From Hyphomicrobium zavarzinii ATCC 27496 (GTDB taxonomy: Bacteria > Pseudomonadota > Alphaproteobacteria > Rhizobiales > Hyphomicrobiaceae), in assembly GCF_000383415.1 (NCBI RefSeq), contig NZ_KB911259.1:1-64000 (forward strand): 64,000 nt of DNA, read 5' to 3'. Under the pieces are notes generated by a model. It made no database searches and was not told where the DNA came from. It saw only the letters and a list, made by a program, of their open reading frames with translations. Shown in pieces: positions 46,666 through 56,885 of the stretch (position 1 is the stretch's first letter; each line of letters starts with the position of its first letter). Position numbers and translations under genes: made by a program.

Positions 46666-49600
46666 ATGAAAATTACGCGGCGCTTCACTCAGGCTGGAAA
46701 GTCTCCCTACGAGACGATCGAATTCCGCCGCGCCACATCCGAGATCAAGAACCCCGACGGCTCCGTCGTCTTCCGTCTCGAAGGCTTCGAGGTGCCCGAG
46801 GATTGGAGCCAGGTCGCCGCCGACATCCTCGCTCAGAAGTATTTCCGCAAGGCCGGCGTGCCCCGCCGCCTGAAGAAGGTCGAAGAGACGCAAATCCCGT
46901 CCTGGCTCTGGCGCTCTGTGCCCGACGAGCGCGCGCTCGCTGTCCTCCCCGAGAAGGAGCGCTTCGGCGGCGAGACCGACGCCCGCCAGGTTTTCGATCG
47001 TCTCGCCGGCACCTGGACCTACTGGGGCTGGAAGGGCGGCTACTTCACCACCGAGGACGACGCCCGCGCCTTCTACGACGAGCACCGCTACATGCTCGCC
47101 CGCCAGATGGGCGCGCCGAACTCGCCGCAGTGGTTCAACACCGGCCTGCACTGGGCTTATGGCATCGACGGCCCCAGCCAGGGTCACTTCTACGTGGACT
47201 TCGAGACCGGCAAGCTCACCGTCTCAGCCTCTTCTTATGAGCACCCCCAGCCGCACGCCTGCTTCATCCAGTCCGTGAACGACGATCTCGTGAACGAGAA
47301 CGGCATCATGGACCTTTGGGTGCGCGAGGCGCGCCTCTTCAAGTATGGCTCGGGCACCGGCTCCAACTTCTCGAGCCTGCGCGGCGCGAACGAGAAGCTG
47401 TCGGGTGGCGGTCGCTCGTCGGGCCTCATGAGCTTCCTCAAGATCGGCGATCGCGCCGCCGGCGCCATCAAGTCGGGCGGCACCACGCGCCGCGCCGCCA
47501 AGATGGTTGTGGTCGACGTCGATCATCCGGACATTGAGGAGTACATCGGCTGGAAGGTGCGCGAGGAGCAGAAGGTCGCCGCCCTCGTCACCGGCTCGCG
47601 CATCTGCCAGAAACGCCTCAAGGCAATCATGAAGGCGTGCGTCAACTGCGAGCGCGAGAGCGGCGCGGTGGACGGCAGCCACGATGAGCGTTGCTTCGAC
47701 CCCGCCAAGAACCCGGCCTTGAAGCGCGCCATCAAGGAAGCACGCCGCGACGACGTGCCGATGAACTACGTCCTGCGCGTCATCCAGTTCGCGCGCCAGG
47801 GCTACAAGGACATCGAGTTCGACATCTACGATACCGATTGGGACAGCGAGGCCTACCTCACCGTCTCCGGCCAGAACTCCAACAACTCGGTGCGCGTCAC
47901 CGACGAGTTCCTGCGCGCCGTCGAGGGTGACGGCACCTGGAACCTGACCTCACGCACCACCAACAAAACGGTGAAGACGATCCGCGCCCGCGATCTCTGG
48001 GAGCAGATTGGCCACGCCGCCTGGGCCTCCGCCGATCCGGGCATTCAGTTCCACACCACCATCAACGACTGGCACACCTGCCCGCAGTCGGGACCGATCC
48101 GCGCGTCGAACCCGTGCTCCGAGTACATGTTCCTCGACGACACGGCCTGCAACCTGGCGTCGCTGAACCTGCTCACCTACCGCAAGGCCGACAAGAGCTT
48201 CGACATCGAAGCCTTCGAGCACGCCTGCCGCCTCTGGACCATCGTGCTCGAGGTCTCGGTGCTGATGGCGCAGTTCCCCTCGCGCCAAATCGCGGAGCTC
48301 TCCTATCGCTACCGCACGCTGGGTCTCGGCTTCGCCAACATCGGCGGCCTGCTCATGGCCTCCGGCATCCCCTACGACTCGGCGGCCGGCCGCGCGATCT
48401 GCGGCGCCATCTCGGCGCTGATGACCGGCATCTCCTACGCCACCTCGGCCGAGATGGCGGGCGAGCTGGGTCCGTTCCCAGGCTTCGAGCCGAACCGCAC
48501 CGACATGCTGCGCGTGATGCGCAACCATCGCCGCGCGGCTTACGGCCATAGCGAAGGCTACGAGCAGCTCTCCATCGCACCGGTGCCGCTCGATGCCGGC
48601 AACTGCCCCGAGCAGCCGCTCGTCGAAGCTGCCCGCAACGCCTGGGATCTCGCCATCGACCTTGGCGAGAAGTGGGGCTACCGCAACGCGCAGGCAACGG
48701 TGATCGCGCCAACCGGCACCATCGGCCTGGTCATGGACTGCGACACCACGGGCATCGAGCCGGACTTCGCTCTTGTGAAGTTCAAGAAGCTCGCAGGCGG
48801 CGGATACTTCAAGATCATCAACCGCGCGGTTCCCGAGGCCCTGCGTGCCCTCGGCTACCGTGAGAGCGAGATCGCGGAGATCGCAGCCTACGCGGTCGGC
48901 CACGGCTCGCTGGCGCAGGCGCCTGCCATCAACCATGGCTCGCTCGCGGCCCGCGGCTTCACGCCGGAGGCCATCAAGAAGATCGAGGCGGGCCTCGGCA
49001 CCGCCTTCGACATCAAGTTCGTGTTCAACCGCTGGACGCTCGGCGACGACTTCCTCACCGGCACGCTGAACGTTCCGGCGGCGAAGCTCGACGAGCCGTC
49101 CTTCGATCTCCTGGCCTACCTTGGGTTCTCCAAGAAGGACATCGAGGCGGCGAACGAGCACGTCTGCGGCGCGATGACCCTGGAAGGCGCTCCGTACGTC
49201 AAGCCCGAGCACCTCCCGGTGTTCGATTGCGCTAGCCCCTGCGGCCGCAAGGGCAAACGCTACCTCTCGGTCGACAGCCACATCCACATGATGGCGGCCT
49301 CGCAGCCCTTCATCTCGGGTGCGATCTCGAAGACCATCAACATGCCGAACGAGGCGACGGTTGAGGACTGCAAGGCGAGCTACCAGCTCTCCTGGCGTCT
49401 CGCGCTCAAGGCCAACGCGCTCTATCGCGACGGCTCCAAGCTCTCGCAGCCTCTCAACGCGCAGGTGCTGGGCGACGATGTCGACGAGCAGGACGACGCT
49501 GCCGAGCAGATGACCGCGGACAAGCCGCAGGTTCAGCGCATCATGGCCGCGGCCGAGAAGCTCGCGAAGCGCGTCACCGAGCTCGAGAGCGAGCTGAAGT

Positions 49601-50463
49601 TCGCGAACGACCGCGCGAACGTCCGCGAGCGGGCCAAGATGCCGGGCCGCCGCAAGGGCTATACCCAGAAGGCCTCCGTCGGCGGCCACAAGGTGTACCT
49701 GCGCACCGGCGAGTACGATGACGGCGCGCTCGGCGAGATTTTCATCGACATGCACAAGGAGGGCGCCGCCTTCCGCTCGTTGATGAACAACTTCGCCATC
49801 GCCATCTCGCTCGGTCTGCAGTACGGCGTGCCGCTTGAGGAGTATGTGGAGGCCTTCACCTTCACGCGCTTCGAGCCCGCGGGCCTCGTGCAGGGCAACG
49901 AGACCATCAAGAACGCCACGTCCATCCTCGACTACATCTTCCGCGAGCTTGCGGTCTCCTATCTGGGACGCAACGACCTCGCACACGTCGATCCGCGCGA
50001 GATCGTGGGCGAGACCGGCCTCGGCTCCTCCGACGAGGAGACCGACGAGCAGCTCGACCTCGACCTGCCGGAGAGCGTGACCAAGGTCGTGTCGAAGGGC
50101 TTCATGCGCGGCAACTTGCGCCTCGCCTCGGGCGGACGCGGCCATCACCACGAGACCGAGACGTCGCTCTCGTCGCTCCAGCGTGATCTCGCCCCCTCCT
50201 ATCCGATCTCGGAAGGTGCGACCGCGCTCTATGCCTCGGAGGGCGCCACGGCGCTCAAGTCCGACACGGAGGTGATGTTCCACCGCACGACGGTTTCCGA
50301 GACGAAGGTCGTGAAGGCCCGCACCACATCCGATCGCGTCGCCGAGGCGCGCCTCAGAGGCTACGAGGGCGTCTCGTGCCCCGAGTGCGCGAACTTCACG
50401 ATGGTGCGAAACGGCACCTGCCTGAAATGTGACACCTGCGGCTCGACGAGCGGCTGCTCGTGA
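46666..50463 (+). CDS. nrdJ: Vitamin B12-dependent (class II) ribonucleotide reductase
   Basis: 1265 residues from the ATG at 46666, which follows AAGGGGGAACT. The N-terminal region has [39 protein letters not shown] and [16 protein letters not shown]. The barrel contains [22 protein letters not shown] with active-site Cys. The long C-terminal part ends in a Cys-rich tail ([27 protein letters not shown]). It reduces nucleotides with adenosylcobalamin, independent of oxygen. NrdR-type boxes precede it and a strong terminator follows. Confidence 0.97.
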   Translation: MKITRRFTQAGKSPYETIEFRRATSEIKNPDGSVVFRLEGFEVPEDWSQVAADILAQKYFRKAGVPRRLKKVEETQIPSWLWRSVPDERALAVLPEKERFGGETDARQVFDRLAGTWTYWGWKGGYFTTEDDARAFYDEHRYMLARQMGAPNSPQWFNTGLHWAYGIDGPSQGHFYVDFETGKLTVSASSYEHPQPHACFIQSVNDDLVNENGIMDLWVREARLFKYGSGTGSNFSSLRGANEKLSGGGRSSGLMSFLKIGDRAAGAIKSGGTTRRAAKMVVVDVDHPDIEEYIGWKVREEQKVAALVTGSRICQKRLKAIMKACVNCERESGAVDGSHDERCFDPAKNPALKRAIKEARRDDVPMNYVLRVIQFARQGYKDIEFDIYDTDWDSEAYLTVSGQNSNNSVRVTDEFLRAVEGDGTWNLTSRTTNKTVKTIRARDLWEQIGHAAWASADPGIQFHTTINDWHTCPQSGPIRASNPCSEYMFLDDTACNLASLNLLTYRKADKSFDIEAFEHACRLWTIVLEVSVLMAQFPSRQIAELSYRYRTLGLGFANIGGLLMASGIPYDSAAGRAICGAISALMTGISYATSAEMAGELGPFPGFEPNRTDMLRVMRNHRRAAYGHSEGYEQLSIAPVPLDAGNCPEQPLVEAARNAWDLAIDLGEKWGYRNAQATVIAPTGTIGLVMDCDTTGIEPDFALVKFKKLAGGGYFKIINRAVPEALRALGYRESEIAEIAAYAVGHGSLAQAPAINHGSLAARGFTPEAIKKIEAGLGTAFDIKFVFNRWTLGDDFLTGTLNVPAAKLDEPSFDLLAYLGFSKKDIEAANEHVCGAMTLEGAPYVKPEHLPVFDCASPCGRKGKRYLSVDSHIHMMAASQPFISGAISKTINMPNEATVEDCKASYQLSWRLALKANALYRDGSKLSQPLNAQVLGDDVDEQDDAAEQMTADKPQVQRIMAAAEKLAKRVTELESELKFANDRANVRERAKMPGRRKGYTQKASVGGHKVYLRTGEYDDGALGEIFIDMHKEGAAFRSLMNNFAIAISLGLQYGVPLEEYVEAFTFTRFEPAGLVQGNETIKNATSILDYIFRELAVSYLGRNDLAHVDPREIVGETGLGSSDEETDEQLDLDLPESVTKVVSKGFMRGNLRLASGGRGHHHETETSLSSLQRDLAPSYPISEGATALYASEGATALKSDTEVMFHRTTVSETKVVKARTTSDRVAEARLRGYEGVSCPECANFTMVRNGTCLKCDTCGSTSGCS

Positions 50464-50473
50464 CGAATGACGA

Positions 50474-50503
50474 GGGCGGGTCCGAAAGGTCCCGCCCTTT
50501 TTT
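50474..50503 (+). terminator. nrdJ terminator
   Basis: GGGCGGG (50474-50480) pairs with CCCGCCC (50491-50497), with a GAAA loop inside and six T after the stem. It lies 10 bases after the nrdJ stop. Confidence 0.92.
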
Positions 50504-50576
50504 CGTTTCAAGAAGAAAAGCCGGCCGAGGGAAGGAACACAGAGGACATCGCAACACGAACACCGAGAGGCCTGCC

Positions 50577-50849
50577 TTGACGCCTGCCACTCCTTTCGAG
50601 CTTCTCGAGCTCCCCGATGGCCGCTGGTACGTGGCCCGGCCCGCCGCGATGGCCGGCATGACCCTCGTCGCAGGCTCGTTCGCCAGATTGGAGACCGCGG
50701 GAGAGGACACATCAGCGCCAGCGCAGCCTTACGCCGATCCCGTGGGCGTCTACGCCTCCAGAGACGAGGCAGAGCGCGCGATCGTCCGCTCCGCGCCAGC
50801 ACCCGGCGGCCCGCTCGCTCCCTTCGCGCAATGGATGTGTCGCGATTGA
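50577..50849 (+). CDS. Small hypothetical protein after nrdJ
   Basis: 90 residues from a TTG at 50577 with GAGAGG seven bases upstream; the frame is open upstream through the nrdJ terminator, which argues against an earlier start. It reads TPATPFELLELPDGRWYVARPAAMAGM... with no signal, membrane segment or known domain. The WYVARP and VGVYASRDEAERAI segments look like a small structured domain. Function unknown. Confidence 0.5.
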   Translation: MTPATPFELLELPDGRWYVARPAAMAGMTLVAGSFARLETAGEDTSAPAQPYADPVGVYASRDEAERAIVRSAPAPGGPLAPFAQWMCRD

Positions 50850-51263
50850 AAGGCTGACTTTTGGCAGCAAATAAAGGTGCATAGCCAATTGCGCCGCTAT
50901 TCCCCGTTCCCCACATAATCCACAACCGGCAGACGCCCGCGCCTGTGGATCGGGCCATCGCGCAACAGACAGTGACGGCAAAAAGCGCAAGATGGCCAAA
51001 GGCGTGCGGGGCACGTCAGGCGTTCGACCGCATGTCTTCGTGACGGCGGCCTGCGCAGGAAGGCTCCGAATACGCTGACGGTCATGACCACCGCTTCGGA
51101 CCCCATCAGCCTGAAGCGTCGATCATCGGCCGTACTGCAGACGTAGAAACTCACTGTGCAGCGCACAGACGGTTTGTCGAAACGCAAAGCCGTCCTGGGC
51201 GTTCAAGCGTTACGTTGAGGAGAAAGCCGGAGAAGAAGCAGGAAGACGCAAACGAGGTCGACC
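50850..51263. other. Intergenic, no gene recognised
   Basis: 414 bases. TAATCCACA (50916-50924) and TGTGGATCG (50944-50952) resemble DnaA boxes but two imperfect copies are weak evidence. A CTGTGC/GCACAG hairpin occurs near 51150. Confidence 0.4.
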
Positions 51264-51614
51264 GTGACCACATACATTCCCAGGCTCGCACGGATCACAT
51301 CCGGAACAGGCGCGGGAAGGAAGCGCCCGCCACACCCCGAAGACGGCCAAGTCTTCGAGGAGAGGCCCAACGACCCGGTCATACTTCGCACCCTCGCGCG
51401 TCTCACCCCTCGGATCCGCACGCAGCTCGGCATAGGCACGGCGTTCTCGGACGACGCGCTCCTGGCGAGCATCGTCTCCATCGCGCGCCATCCCTCGCAT
51501 GAGGAACGGTGGCACGCGGCGGAAGCCTCCACGCTCGCTCAGTATCTCGCGAGTACCGGCACGGACGTCGAGCGCGCCCTGGTTACGCTCCTGTCCATGT
51601 TGCCGAAACCTTAG
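51264..51614 (+). CDS. Hypothetical protein
   Basis: 116 residues from a GTG at 51264, with ACGAGG upstream. A basic N-terminal part (MTTYIPRLARITSGTGAGRKRPPHP) is followed by a helical domain (DPVILRTLARLTPRIRTQLGIGTAFSDDALLASIVSIARHP). No signal peptide, membrane segment or named family was recognised. It stands alone upstream of another unknown gene on the same strand. Confidence 0.55.
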   Translation: MTTYIPRLARITSGTGAGRKRPPHPEDGQVFEERPNDPVILRTLARLTPRIRTQLGIGTAFSDDALLASIVSIARHPSHEERWHAAEASTLAQYLASTGTDVERALVTLLSMLPKP

Positions 51615-51811
51615 ACCAGAGTGCGCTTTCCGCATGTGAGTATGGAAAGCGCGCGACACCCAACCGGCCCGAATCGGTTCAGTATCGGCCCGGACGTGCA
51701 AGTTACTGAATTCAACTACACTGAGACGCCCTTCAAGACCCGCCTGCCTCGTATCGCGTTCCAAAGAGGTAAGTTCTTGGCCCGGCCTCAAAAAGCGATA
51801 CGGAGCTTTTC

Positions 51812-52429
51812 ATGTCGTCCGCTGGCCTCGCGGCCCCTGCCGTCGTCTATCTTCTGGCCGACCATCTCGATGCTGCCCTCGCCGCCGGCGAGGACCTTCT
51901 GAAATCCACGCTGAGCTGGAACGCCGGCGATGCCCGCTCGCCCGAGGGGCTCACCGATCAGCGCCGCGAGGAGCGCGAAGCCCTCGACGCCGCGCGCGCG
52001 CTGGAAATGGTGCTGCTGGCCCGCGTGCTGAAATCGCGCGAGACCGCCCACCAGCTCGCCAAGACCGAGCCCGAGTTCAGGCTGGTCGCCCGCCTTTACA
52101 CGAGCGGCACCGACATCGTCGCCGAAGCCGCGAGCGAGCTCTCCGACGAGACCGCCAACGCCTTCGAGACCGGTGACGGCATGACCGCTTACCTCCGCTC
52201 GCGCGGCTTGATCGCCGAGGACGCGGCCGCCCCGCTCGAGGCCGCGAGCCTCACCGTGACGGAGCAGTTCCTCGTTGCGGGCCGCATGAACCTCGGCGCA
52301 CTGCTCGATCTCGTCGCGATGTTCCTCGATACGCTCGAGACGCACTACGAGCTTTACGAGCAGCCCGCGCGCGCAGGCCAGACGGGCTCCGCGCAGCCGG
52401 CATCTCCCACCACGGGCGCGGTAGTTTGA
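51812..52429 (+). CDS. Hypothetical all-helical protein
   Basis: 205 residues, predicted almost entirely helical (LLADHLDAALAAGEDLLKS..., ARALEMVLLARVLKSRETAHQLAK, EQFLVAGRMNLGALLDLVAMFLDTLETHYEL) with no signal peptide. The opposite strand is open over most of the gene, but codon pattern and composition favour this strand. No family was recognised. A strong hairpin terminator follows. Confidence 0.65.
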   Translation: MSSAGLAAPAVVYLLADHLDAALAAGEDLLKSTLSWNAGDARSPEGLTDQRREEREALDAARALEMVLLARVLKSRETAHQLAKTEPEFRLVARLYTSGTDIVAEAASELSDETANAFETGDGMTAYLRSRGLIAEDAAAPLEAASLTVTEQFLVAGRMNLGALLDLVAMFLDTLETHYELYEQPARAGQTGSAQPASPTTGAVV

Positions 52430-52476
52430 GCAGACGGCGCCGCAACCGCGCAAAGAGATAAAGAGATAAAAGAAAT

Positions 52477-52503
52477 CGCCCGCTCCGAGGCTCGGAGCGG
52501 GCG
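52477..52503. terminator. Bidirectional terminator
   Basis: A perfect inverted repeat with 13-bp arms around a single G (52477-52489 and 52491-52503), flanked by A/T-rich bases on both sides. It separates two convergent genes. Confidence 0.88.
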
Positions 52504-52527
52504 AATTTCATTTAGGCGGCGGCGCGA

Positions 52528-53697
52528 TCAGCCGTCGTTGCCGTCACGCGGGCTGCGGCCCAGCGCCGAATACGCGCGGCGGCCCATCGGCTCCTGCGGC
52601 GCAATACGGTCCATGCCGGCATGCGTATGGCGCGCGAAAACCGACATGTCGTTCGTGCCGTCGAGCGTCACGATGCGCGACTTGCGCTGCGGCTCACGCT
52701 CGAGAGTGGCCACCTCGACAGGCTTGGTGCGTACAGCCTCGCGCTTCTGCTGCTTGGCTGCCACGCGATACGAGCGAGAATTGCGAGAGGCCGTCCGCTC
52801 GGCGCGGCTCTGGGTCTCGGCCACGGCGCGGCGCACGGGCTGCCGTTCGACGGCCGTCTCCGCACCAGGCTGCTCCATTGCCGCCACAGCCACCGAAACC
52901 TTGACCGGTGCGATCTCTGCGGGCGCGGATACGGCCTGAACGACATCAGAAGCCGCGAGCGATGCGAGCTGGACGGCGCCGTCGGCCGGTATGCCTGCTT
53001 GCGCGACGGCCGTGCCGCTCGTGCCTGCCAGATCCGGCGGAAGCGTGAGCCCGGCGACGGCGAAGCCGGCCGCCACACCCGCATGGGCCTCATCGAGGCT
53101 CGCGAACTTACCGATATAGCCGGGCAGCGGATCGTACTTGCGGCCCTTCTTGTAGGCCGCCTCAGCCGCGGTCGGCGCATCCAGAACCCGGATCTTGAGC
53201 GTCGCGACGCCCTGGCCCGAAAAGCCGAGCTTGTCGGCTGCCCCGCGCGACACGTCCAGCTTCCGCCCGCCCCAATAGGGACCGGCGTTGTTGACCCTGA
53301 GCACGACCGACGCCTGCGTGACCGGAGACCAGACGAGCAACGTCGTTCCATCCGGATAGGTAGGGCTCGCCGCATTGTCGGCAGCATCGGCCTGGAACAC
53401 TTCCCCCGAAGATGTGAGGCCGCAGGGATTGTAGCGATCACGCTTGCAGGAATCGTAGAACGAGGCGGAGACGGTCTCTTCCTGGCCGATCATGGCCTCC
53501 GTCTCGGCAATGGTCTTCACCCGGTGGCATTTGCCGTGAAAGCAATAGGTCTTGCCCGGCGTCTTGGCCTCCGCCTCGCCGCCACCCAGCGCGGTGGTCA
53601 GAAGCAAGGCGCCGAAAGCCGTTGAAAGGGATGAAAGTCCTACCCGTCCGATCTTGTGTGCACCCAAAGTCGCAAATCTGCGCGTGAGGGTTCTCAT
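52528..53697 (-). CDS. RlpA-like double-psi beta-barrel protein
   Basis: 389 residues. A signal segment (LSSLSTAFGALLLTTALGGGEAEA) precedes the RlpA-type barrel: VSASFYDSCKRDRYNPCGLTSSGEVF, ADAADNAASPTYPDGTTLLV, VVLRVNNAGPYWGGRKLDVSRGAADKLGF. RlpA proteins cleave denuded glycan strands at the septum. The barrel keeps the VNNAGPY and LDVSRGAA signatures. The C-terminal half is low-complexity, Ala/Arg-rich, with no SPOR domain seen. Confidence 0.85.
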   Translation of the reverse strand: MRTLTRRFATLGAHKIGRVGLSSLSTAFGALLLTTALGGGEAEAKTPGKTYCFHGKCHRVKTIAETEAMIGQEETVSASFYDSCKRDRYNPCGLTSSGEVFQADAADNAASPTYPDGTTLLVWSPVTQASVVLRVNNAGPYWGGRKLDVSRGAADKLGFSGQGVATLKIRVLDAPTAAEAAYKKGRKYDPLPGYIGKFASLDEAHAGVAAGFAVAGLTLPPDLAGTSGTAVAQAGIPADGAVQLASLAASDVVQAVSAPAEIAPVKVSVAVAAMEQPGAETAVERQPVRRAVAETQSRAERTASRNSRSYRVAAKQQKREAVRTKPVEVATLEREPQRKSRIVTLDGTNDMSVFARHTHAGMDRIAPQEPMGRRAYSALGRSPRDGNDG

Positions 53698-53856
53698 CGA
53701 TCAGCTCCATGTCTGTTTCTGTTCGGGATTGGCCAGAGACGGCAGCCCCCCTGCCGTTAACTCTGTGGCGCCGCGAAAAGAGCAGCTGCAACGCAGCAGG
53801 GCGAGCGGCAAAGTTGCCGCATAGTTAATTTTGCACGCCGTTCAAATTAAGGCTGT

Positions 53857-54600
53857 TCAGAGAAATGCGCGTTCCACGAGTGCGCGCTCGAGACCTGCAC
53901 GCGCCTCCTCGAGGCGGATCGGATGGGGGCTGCGGAGGACCAGCTCGGTCCGATAATCCCCCTCCACGAAAGAGGGATAGCTGCCCATCACCACGTCTGG
54001 ATAAAGCCGCTGATGGGCGGCAAAAAGATCGGCTATGTCGCCCTCAGGCTTCCGGACAACAATCGAAACAGCGTTCACTATAGGTCCGGTCCTGAGTTGC
54101 TGTGTCGCAGCAAGAAGCATCGCTTTCATGATGTCCGGCACGCCCGCCATCACGATCACATTGCCGATTTTGAACCCCGGCGCGGCCGAGACGCTGTTGA
54201 CGACGAGGTCGGCCCCAGCCGGAATCCGCGCCATGCGTAGCCGCGCCGAGGTGAGTTCGATCCCCCGCGCCGCATAGACGGGTTGCATGAGCGCCACCGC
54301 GCGCGGGTCCACATCCACGGTGACCCCGAACGCAGCCCCGATGCTGTCGGCGGTGATGTCGTCGTGGGTCGGCCCGATGCCGCCGGTCGTGAAAACATAA
54401 GTGTAGCGCGCCCTCAGCGCATTCACTCCGGCGATGATATCGGCCGCGACGTCTCCGACGATCCGCACCTCCTTGAGCGCGATGCCGATGTCCGTGAGGT
54501 GCTCGGCGATAGTGCCGATGTTGCGGTCCTTGGTCCGCCCCGAAAGGATCTCGTCGCCGATCACGAGCACCGCTGCCGTGATGATGTCGCTGCCGGTCAC
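53857..54600 (-). CDS. CinA-like competence/damage-inducible protein, molybdopterin-binding domain
   Basis: 247 residues from the GTG at 54600, which has GGGAGA eight bases upstream on the minus strand; an ATG at 54648 lacks such a site. The MoaB/MogA fold shows AAVLVIGDEILSGRTKDRN, YVFTTGGIGPTHDDITAD and GFKIGNVIVMAGVPDIMKAML. Only the N-terminal CinA-type domain is present, without the deamidase half. This short form is common in alphaproteobacteria. Confidence 0.88.
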   Translation of the reverse strand: MTGSDIITAAVLVIGDEILSGRTKDRNIGTIAEHLTDIGIALKEVRIVGDVAADIIAGVNALRARYTYVFTTGGIGPTHDDITADSIGAAFGVTVDVDPRAVALMQPVYAARGIELTSARLRMARIPAGADLVVNSVSAAPGFKIGNVIVMAGVPDIMKAMLLAATQQLRTGPIVNAVSIVVRKPEGDIADLFAAHQRLYPDVVMGSYPSFVEGDYRTELVLRSPHPIRLEEARAGLERALVERAFL

Positions 54601-54718
54601 GAGTCTATCTCCCTGGTACGTCCGCTCGCTTGTTCTTATCGCGATCATAGCAGGACGGAAGCCCTCTGCCTCGGTTTGGCTTGCAGGCCGCCGCCAACCT
54701 CCCTAAAGCTCGCCCGCC

Positions 54719-55432
54719 ATGAAATTTCCATCCCCCCTCCTCCGCGGGCGCCTTGTAAAGCGCTACAAGCGCTTCCTCGCCGACGTCCTCCTCGACGACG
54801 GAACGGCCGTGACCGCGACCTGCCCGAACACGGGCTCCATGCTAGGCCTCGCCACTCCCGGAGCGACCGTCTGGCTTTCCGAAAGCACGAGCGCGACGCG
54901 CAAGTATCCTCACACCTGGGAAATGGTCGAAGCCGATCTCGGACGCGGACCCGAGCTGGTTGGCATCAACACCAACCACCCGAACCGCCTCGTTTCGGAA
55001 GCCATCCCAGCCGGGACGATCCCGGAGCTTGCCGGTTACGCAGGTCTGCGACGCGAGGTGAAGTACGGCGTCGCGAGCCGTATCGACATCCTGCTGGAGG
55101 ATCCCGCCAAGGGCCTCGCCTATGTCGAGATCAAGAACGTGCACCTCTCGCGCACTGCGGGTCTCGCCGAGTTTCCGGACTCGGTCACCGAGCGCGGCGT
55201 GAAGCATCTCGCCGAGCTCAGCGCCATGGTTGCCGCTGGCCATCGCGCGGTGATGCTCTATCTCGTCCAGCGCGCAGATGCCGAGCGCTTCACGTTCGCG
55301 GGCGACATCGATACCCGCTACGCCGAAGCCTTCCGCACCGCACACGCAGCCGGCGTCGAGGCCATCGCATACGCCTGCCGCCTGACCCCCGAGGAGATCA
55401 CCGTTACGCGACGTATTCCCATCGAGGCCTGA
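54719..55432 (+). CDS. sfsA: Sugar fermentation stimulation protein SfsA
   Basis: 237 residues, full length. Signature stretches are [47 protein letters not shown] and [11 protein letters not shown]. The conserved Asp/Glu/Lys residues of the fold resemble restriction-like nucleases. The E. coli protein is linked to maltose gene expression, but its true activity is unsettled. It is divergent from the cinA-like gene. Confidence 0.93.
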   Translation: MKFPSPLLRGRLVKRYKRFLADVLLDDGTAVTATCPNTGSMLGLATPGATVWLSESTSATRKYPHTWEMVEADLGRGPELVGINTNHPNRLVSEAIPAGTIPELAGYAGLRREVKYGVASRIDILLEDPAKGLAYVEIKNVHLSRTAGLAEFPDSVTERGVKHLAELSAMVAAGHRAVMLYLVQRADAERFTFAGDIDTRYAEAFRTAHAAGVEAIAYACRLTPEEITVTRRIPIEA

Positions 55433-55578
55433 AACGGGCCATACTGCGAACATCGAACGCCGCGCGAAACTCTCATCCGCGTGGCGCGTACAAACAATAG
55501 AGAGATGCGGACGGGATCAACCGGCCGCCGGGATGGAAATGCGAAGTCTGCGCCGCAGGGCGCAGGAGGGTGCGTACA

Positions 55579-56073
55579 ATGCTGAGCCGACGAAACGTCG
55601 CGATCTCCGCTCTAGGCTTCATCTTTTCGGGCCTATCCGCCCGCAAGGGTCAAGCCGCGCAATCCGGCCCGCAAACCTTCGAGGTTGTGAAATCCGAAGC
55701 ACAATGGCAGCGGGACCTCACGCCTCAGCAATTCGACGTGCTGCGGAAGCACGGAACCGAGCGTCCGCGATCGAGCCCGCTCGACAAGACCTACACCGAA
55801 GGTGAGTACCGGTGCGCCGGCTGCGGCCAGCCGCTCTTTTCATCGGCCACCAAGTTCAACTCCGGAACCGGCTGGCCGAGCTTCTACGAGCCGCTCGAAA
55901 ATGCCATCGGCAGCTCAACCGATTTCAAGCTCGTCTATCCGCGCACCGAGATCCACTGCCGCCGCTGCGGCGGACATCTGGGGCACGTGTTCGACGATGG
56001 TCCAGCCCCCACGGGGAAGCGCTATTGCATGAACGGCGTGGCGCTCACCTTCGTGCCCGCACCCGCCCGCTGA
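55579..56073 (+). CDS. msrB: Exported peptide-methionine (R)-S-oxide reductase
   Basis: 164 residues from the ATG at 55579, which has AGGAGGG eight bases upstream; a GTG at 55570 is less likely. A Tat-like signal (SRRNVAISALGFIFSGL) is followed by the MsrB domain: zinc Cys79/82 and Cys127/130 (YRCAGCG and CRRCGGHLGHVF) and catalytic Cys150 in RYCMNGVAL. It repairs oxidised methionine, here apparently in the periplasm. It is a single gene after sfsA. Confidence 0.92.
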   Translation: MLSRRNVAISALGFIFSGLSARKGQAAQSGPQTFEVVKSEAQWQRDLTPQQFDVLRKHGTERPRSSPLDKTYTEGEYRCAGCGQPLFSSATKFNSGTGWPSFYEPLENAIGSSTDFKLVYPRTEIHCRRCGGHLGHVFDDGPAPTGKRYCMNGVALTFVPAPAR

Positions 56074-56218
56074 GCGCCGCTTTCAGCGCCATTTCTCGCC
56101 ACAAACCTTGCGGCATTTGTAAACAAACCAGCGCCGGATTTCGTGCGTTAGTGCCGTTGTGCATGTGTGGGCAATGCTCTGGTCCACCGACTGCGCACCA
56201 ACCGCACTGAGGGTTCCG

Positions 56219-56809
56219 ATGAGAAAACTGAAACTGATGGGCGCCGTCCTCGGCGCTACATTGATGGGGGCGGCCGCCGCGCACGCAGCGCCCGGTTATT
56301 CGACCGCCAACGTCAACATGCGCGCCGGCCCGGATATCGACTTCCCGAGAGTCGATCTCATTCCCGAAGGCTCTCCCCTCGAGATCAGGGGATGCCTCAG
56401 AGACGAGTCCTGGTGTGACGTGATCTGGGCCGGCAACCGCGGCTGGGTGATCAGCGAATACCTCGCCTTTCAGCGGCGCGGCGACTACGTGCTTCTGCCC
56501 GACGTGGGCCTCTCCGCGCTCCGCATCCCCGTGGTTCGCTTCGCCGCCAACGACTATTGGGGCCGGCACTACGTGGGGCGCCCCTGGTACGGAGAGCGGA
56601 CCCGCTGGTACGGATATAAGCCGCGTCCGCGCCAGAATTGGCACGCCCCGCCGCCGGGCAAGCGTCAGCCCGGCTGGTGGCGCTCCGGCTATCAGCCCTA
56701 CGGCGGGATGAAGCCGCCGCCGGAGCACGGCTGGAAACGTCCAGACCGTCCGGGCGGCCCCGGCGGCCCGCCGCCGCCCAACCGCTTCGACGATCGCGGC
56801 CGCCGCTGA
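56219..56809 (+). CDS. Exported SH3-domain protein
   Basis: 196 residues from the ATG at 56219. A signal peptide (RKLKLMGAVLGATLMGAAAAHA) is followed by a bacterial SH3 domain (YSTANVNMRAGPDIDFPRVDLIPEGSPLEIRGCLRDESWCDVIWAGNRGWVISEYL). The C-terminal half is rich in Trp, Tyr, Arg, Gly and Pro. SH3 domains of this type bind cell-wall peptides. Function otherwise unknown; a strong terminator follows. Confidence 0.85.
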   Translation: MRKLKLMGAVLGATLMGAAAAHAAPGYSTANVNMRAGPDIDFPRVDLIPEGSPLEIRGCLRDESWCDVIWAGNRGWVISEYLAFQRRGDYVLLPDVGLSALRIPVVRFAANDYWGRHYVGRPWYGERTRWYGYKPRPRQNWHAPPPGKRQPGWWRSGYQPYGGMKPPPEHGWKRPDRPGGPGGPPPPNRFDDRGRR

Positions 56810-56827
56810 TCGCAACGACCATAAAAA

Positions 56828-56861
56828 AGAGCGGGCCTTCGTGGGCCCGCTCTTCGTTTTT
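56828..56861. terminator. Bidirectional terminator
   Basis: AGAGCGGGCC (56828-56837) pairs with GGCCCGCTCT (56844-56853) over a short loop, with T-rich tails on both strands. It separates the SH3 gene from the convergent EF-G-like gene. Confidence 0.9.
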
Positions 56862-56885
56862 GCTATCAAGACGGCGCGCCGCGCC

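Noticed and set aside
50916-50952. Two DnaA-box-like sequences suggesting an origin
   Set aside because: Only two imperfect copies, no AT-rich unwinding region and no origin-linked genes.
47950-50958. A 1002-codon open frame on the minus strand opposite nrdJ
   Set aside because: It is antisense to the well-conserved nrdJ and crosses its terminator; long antisense frames are expected in GC-rich coding DNA.
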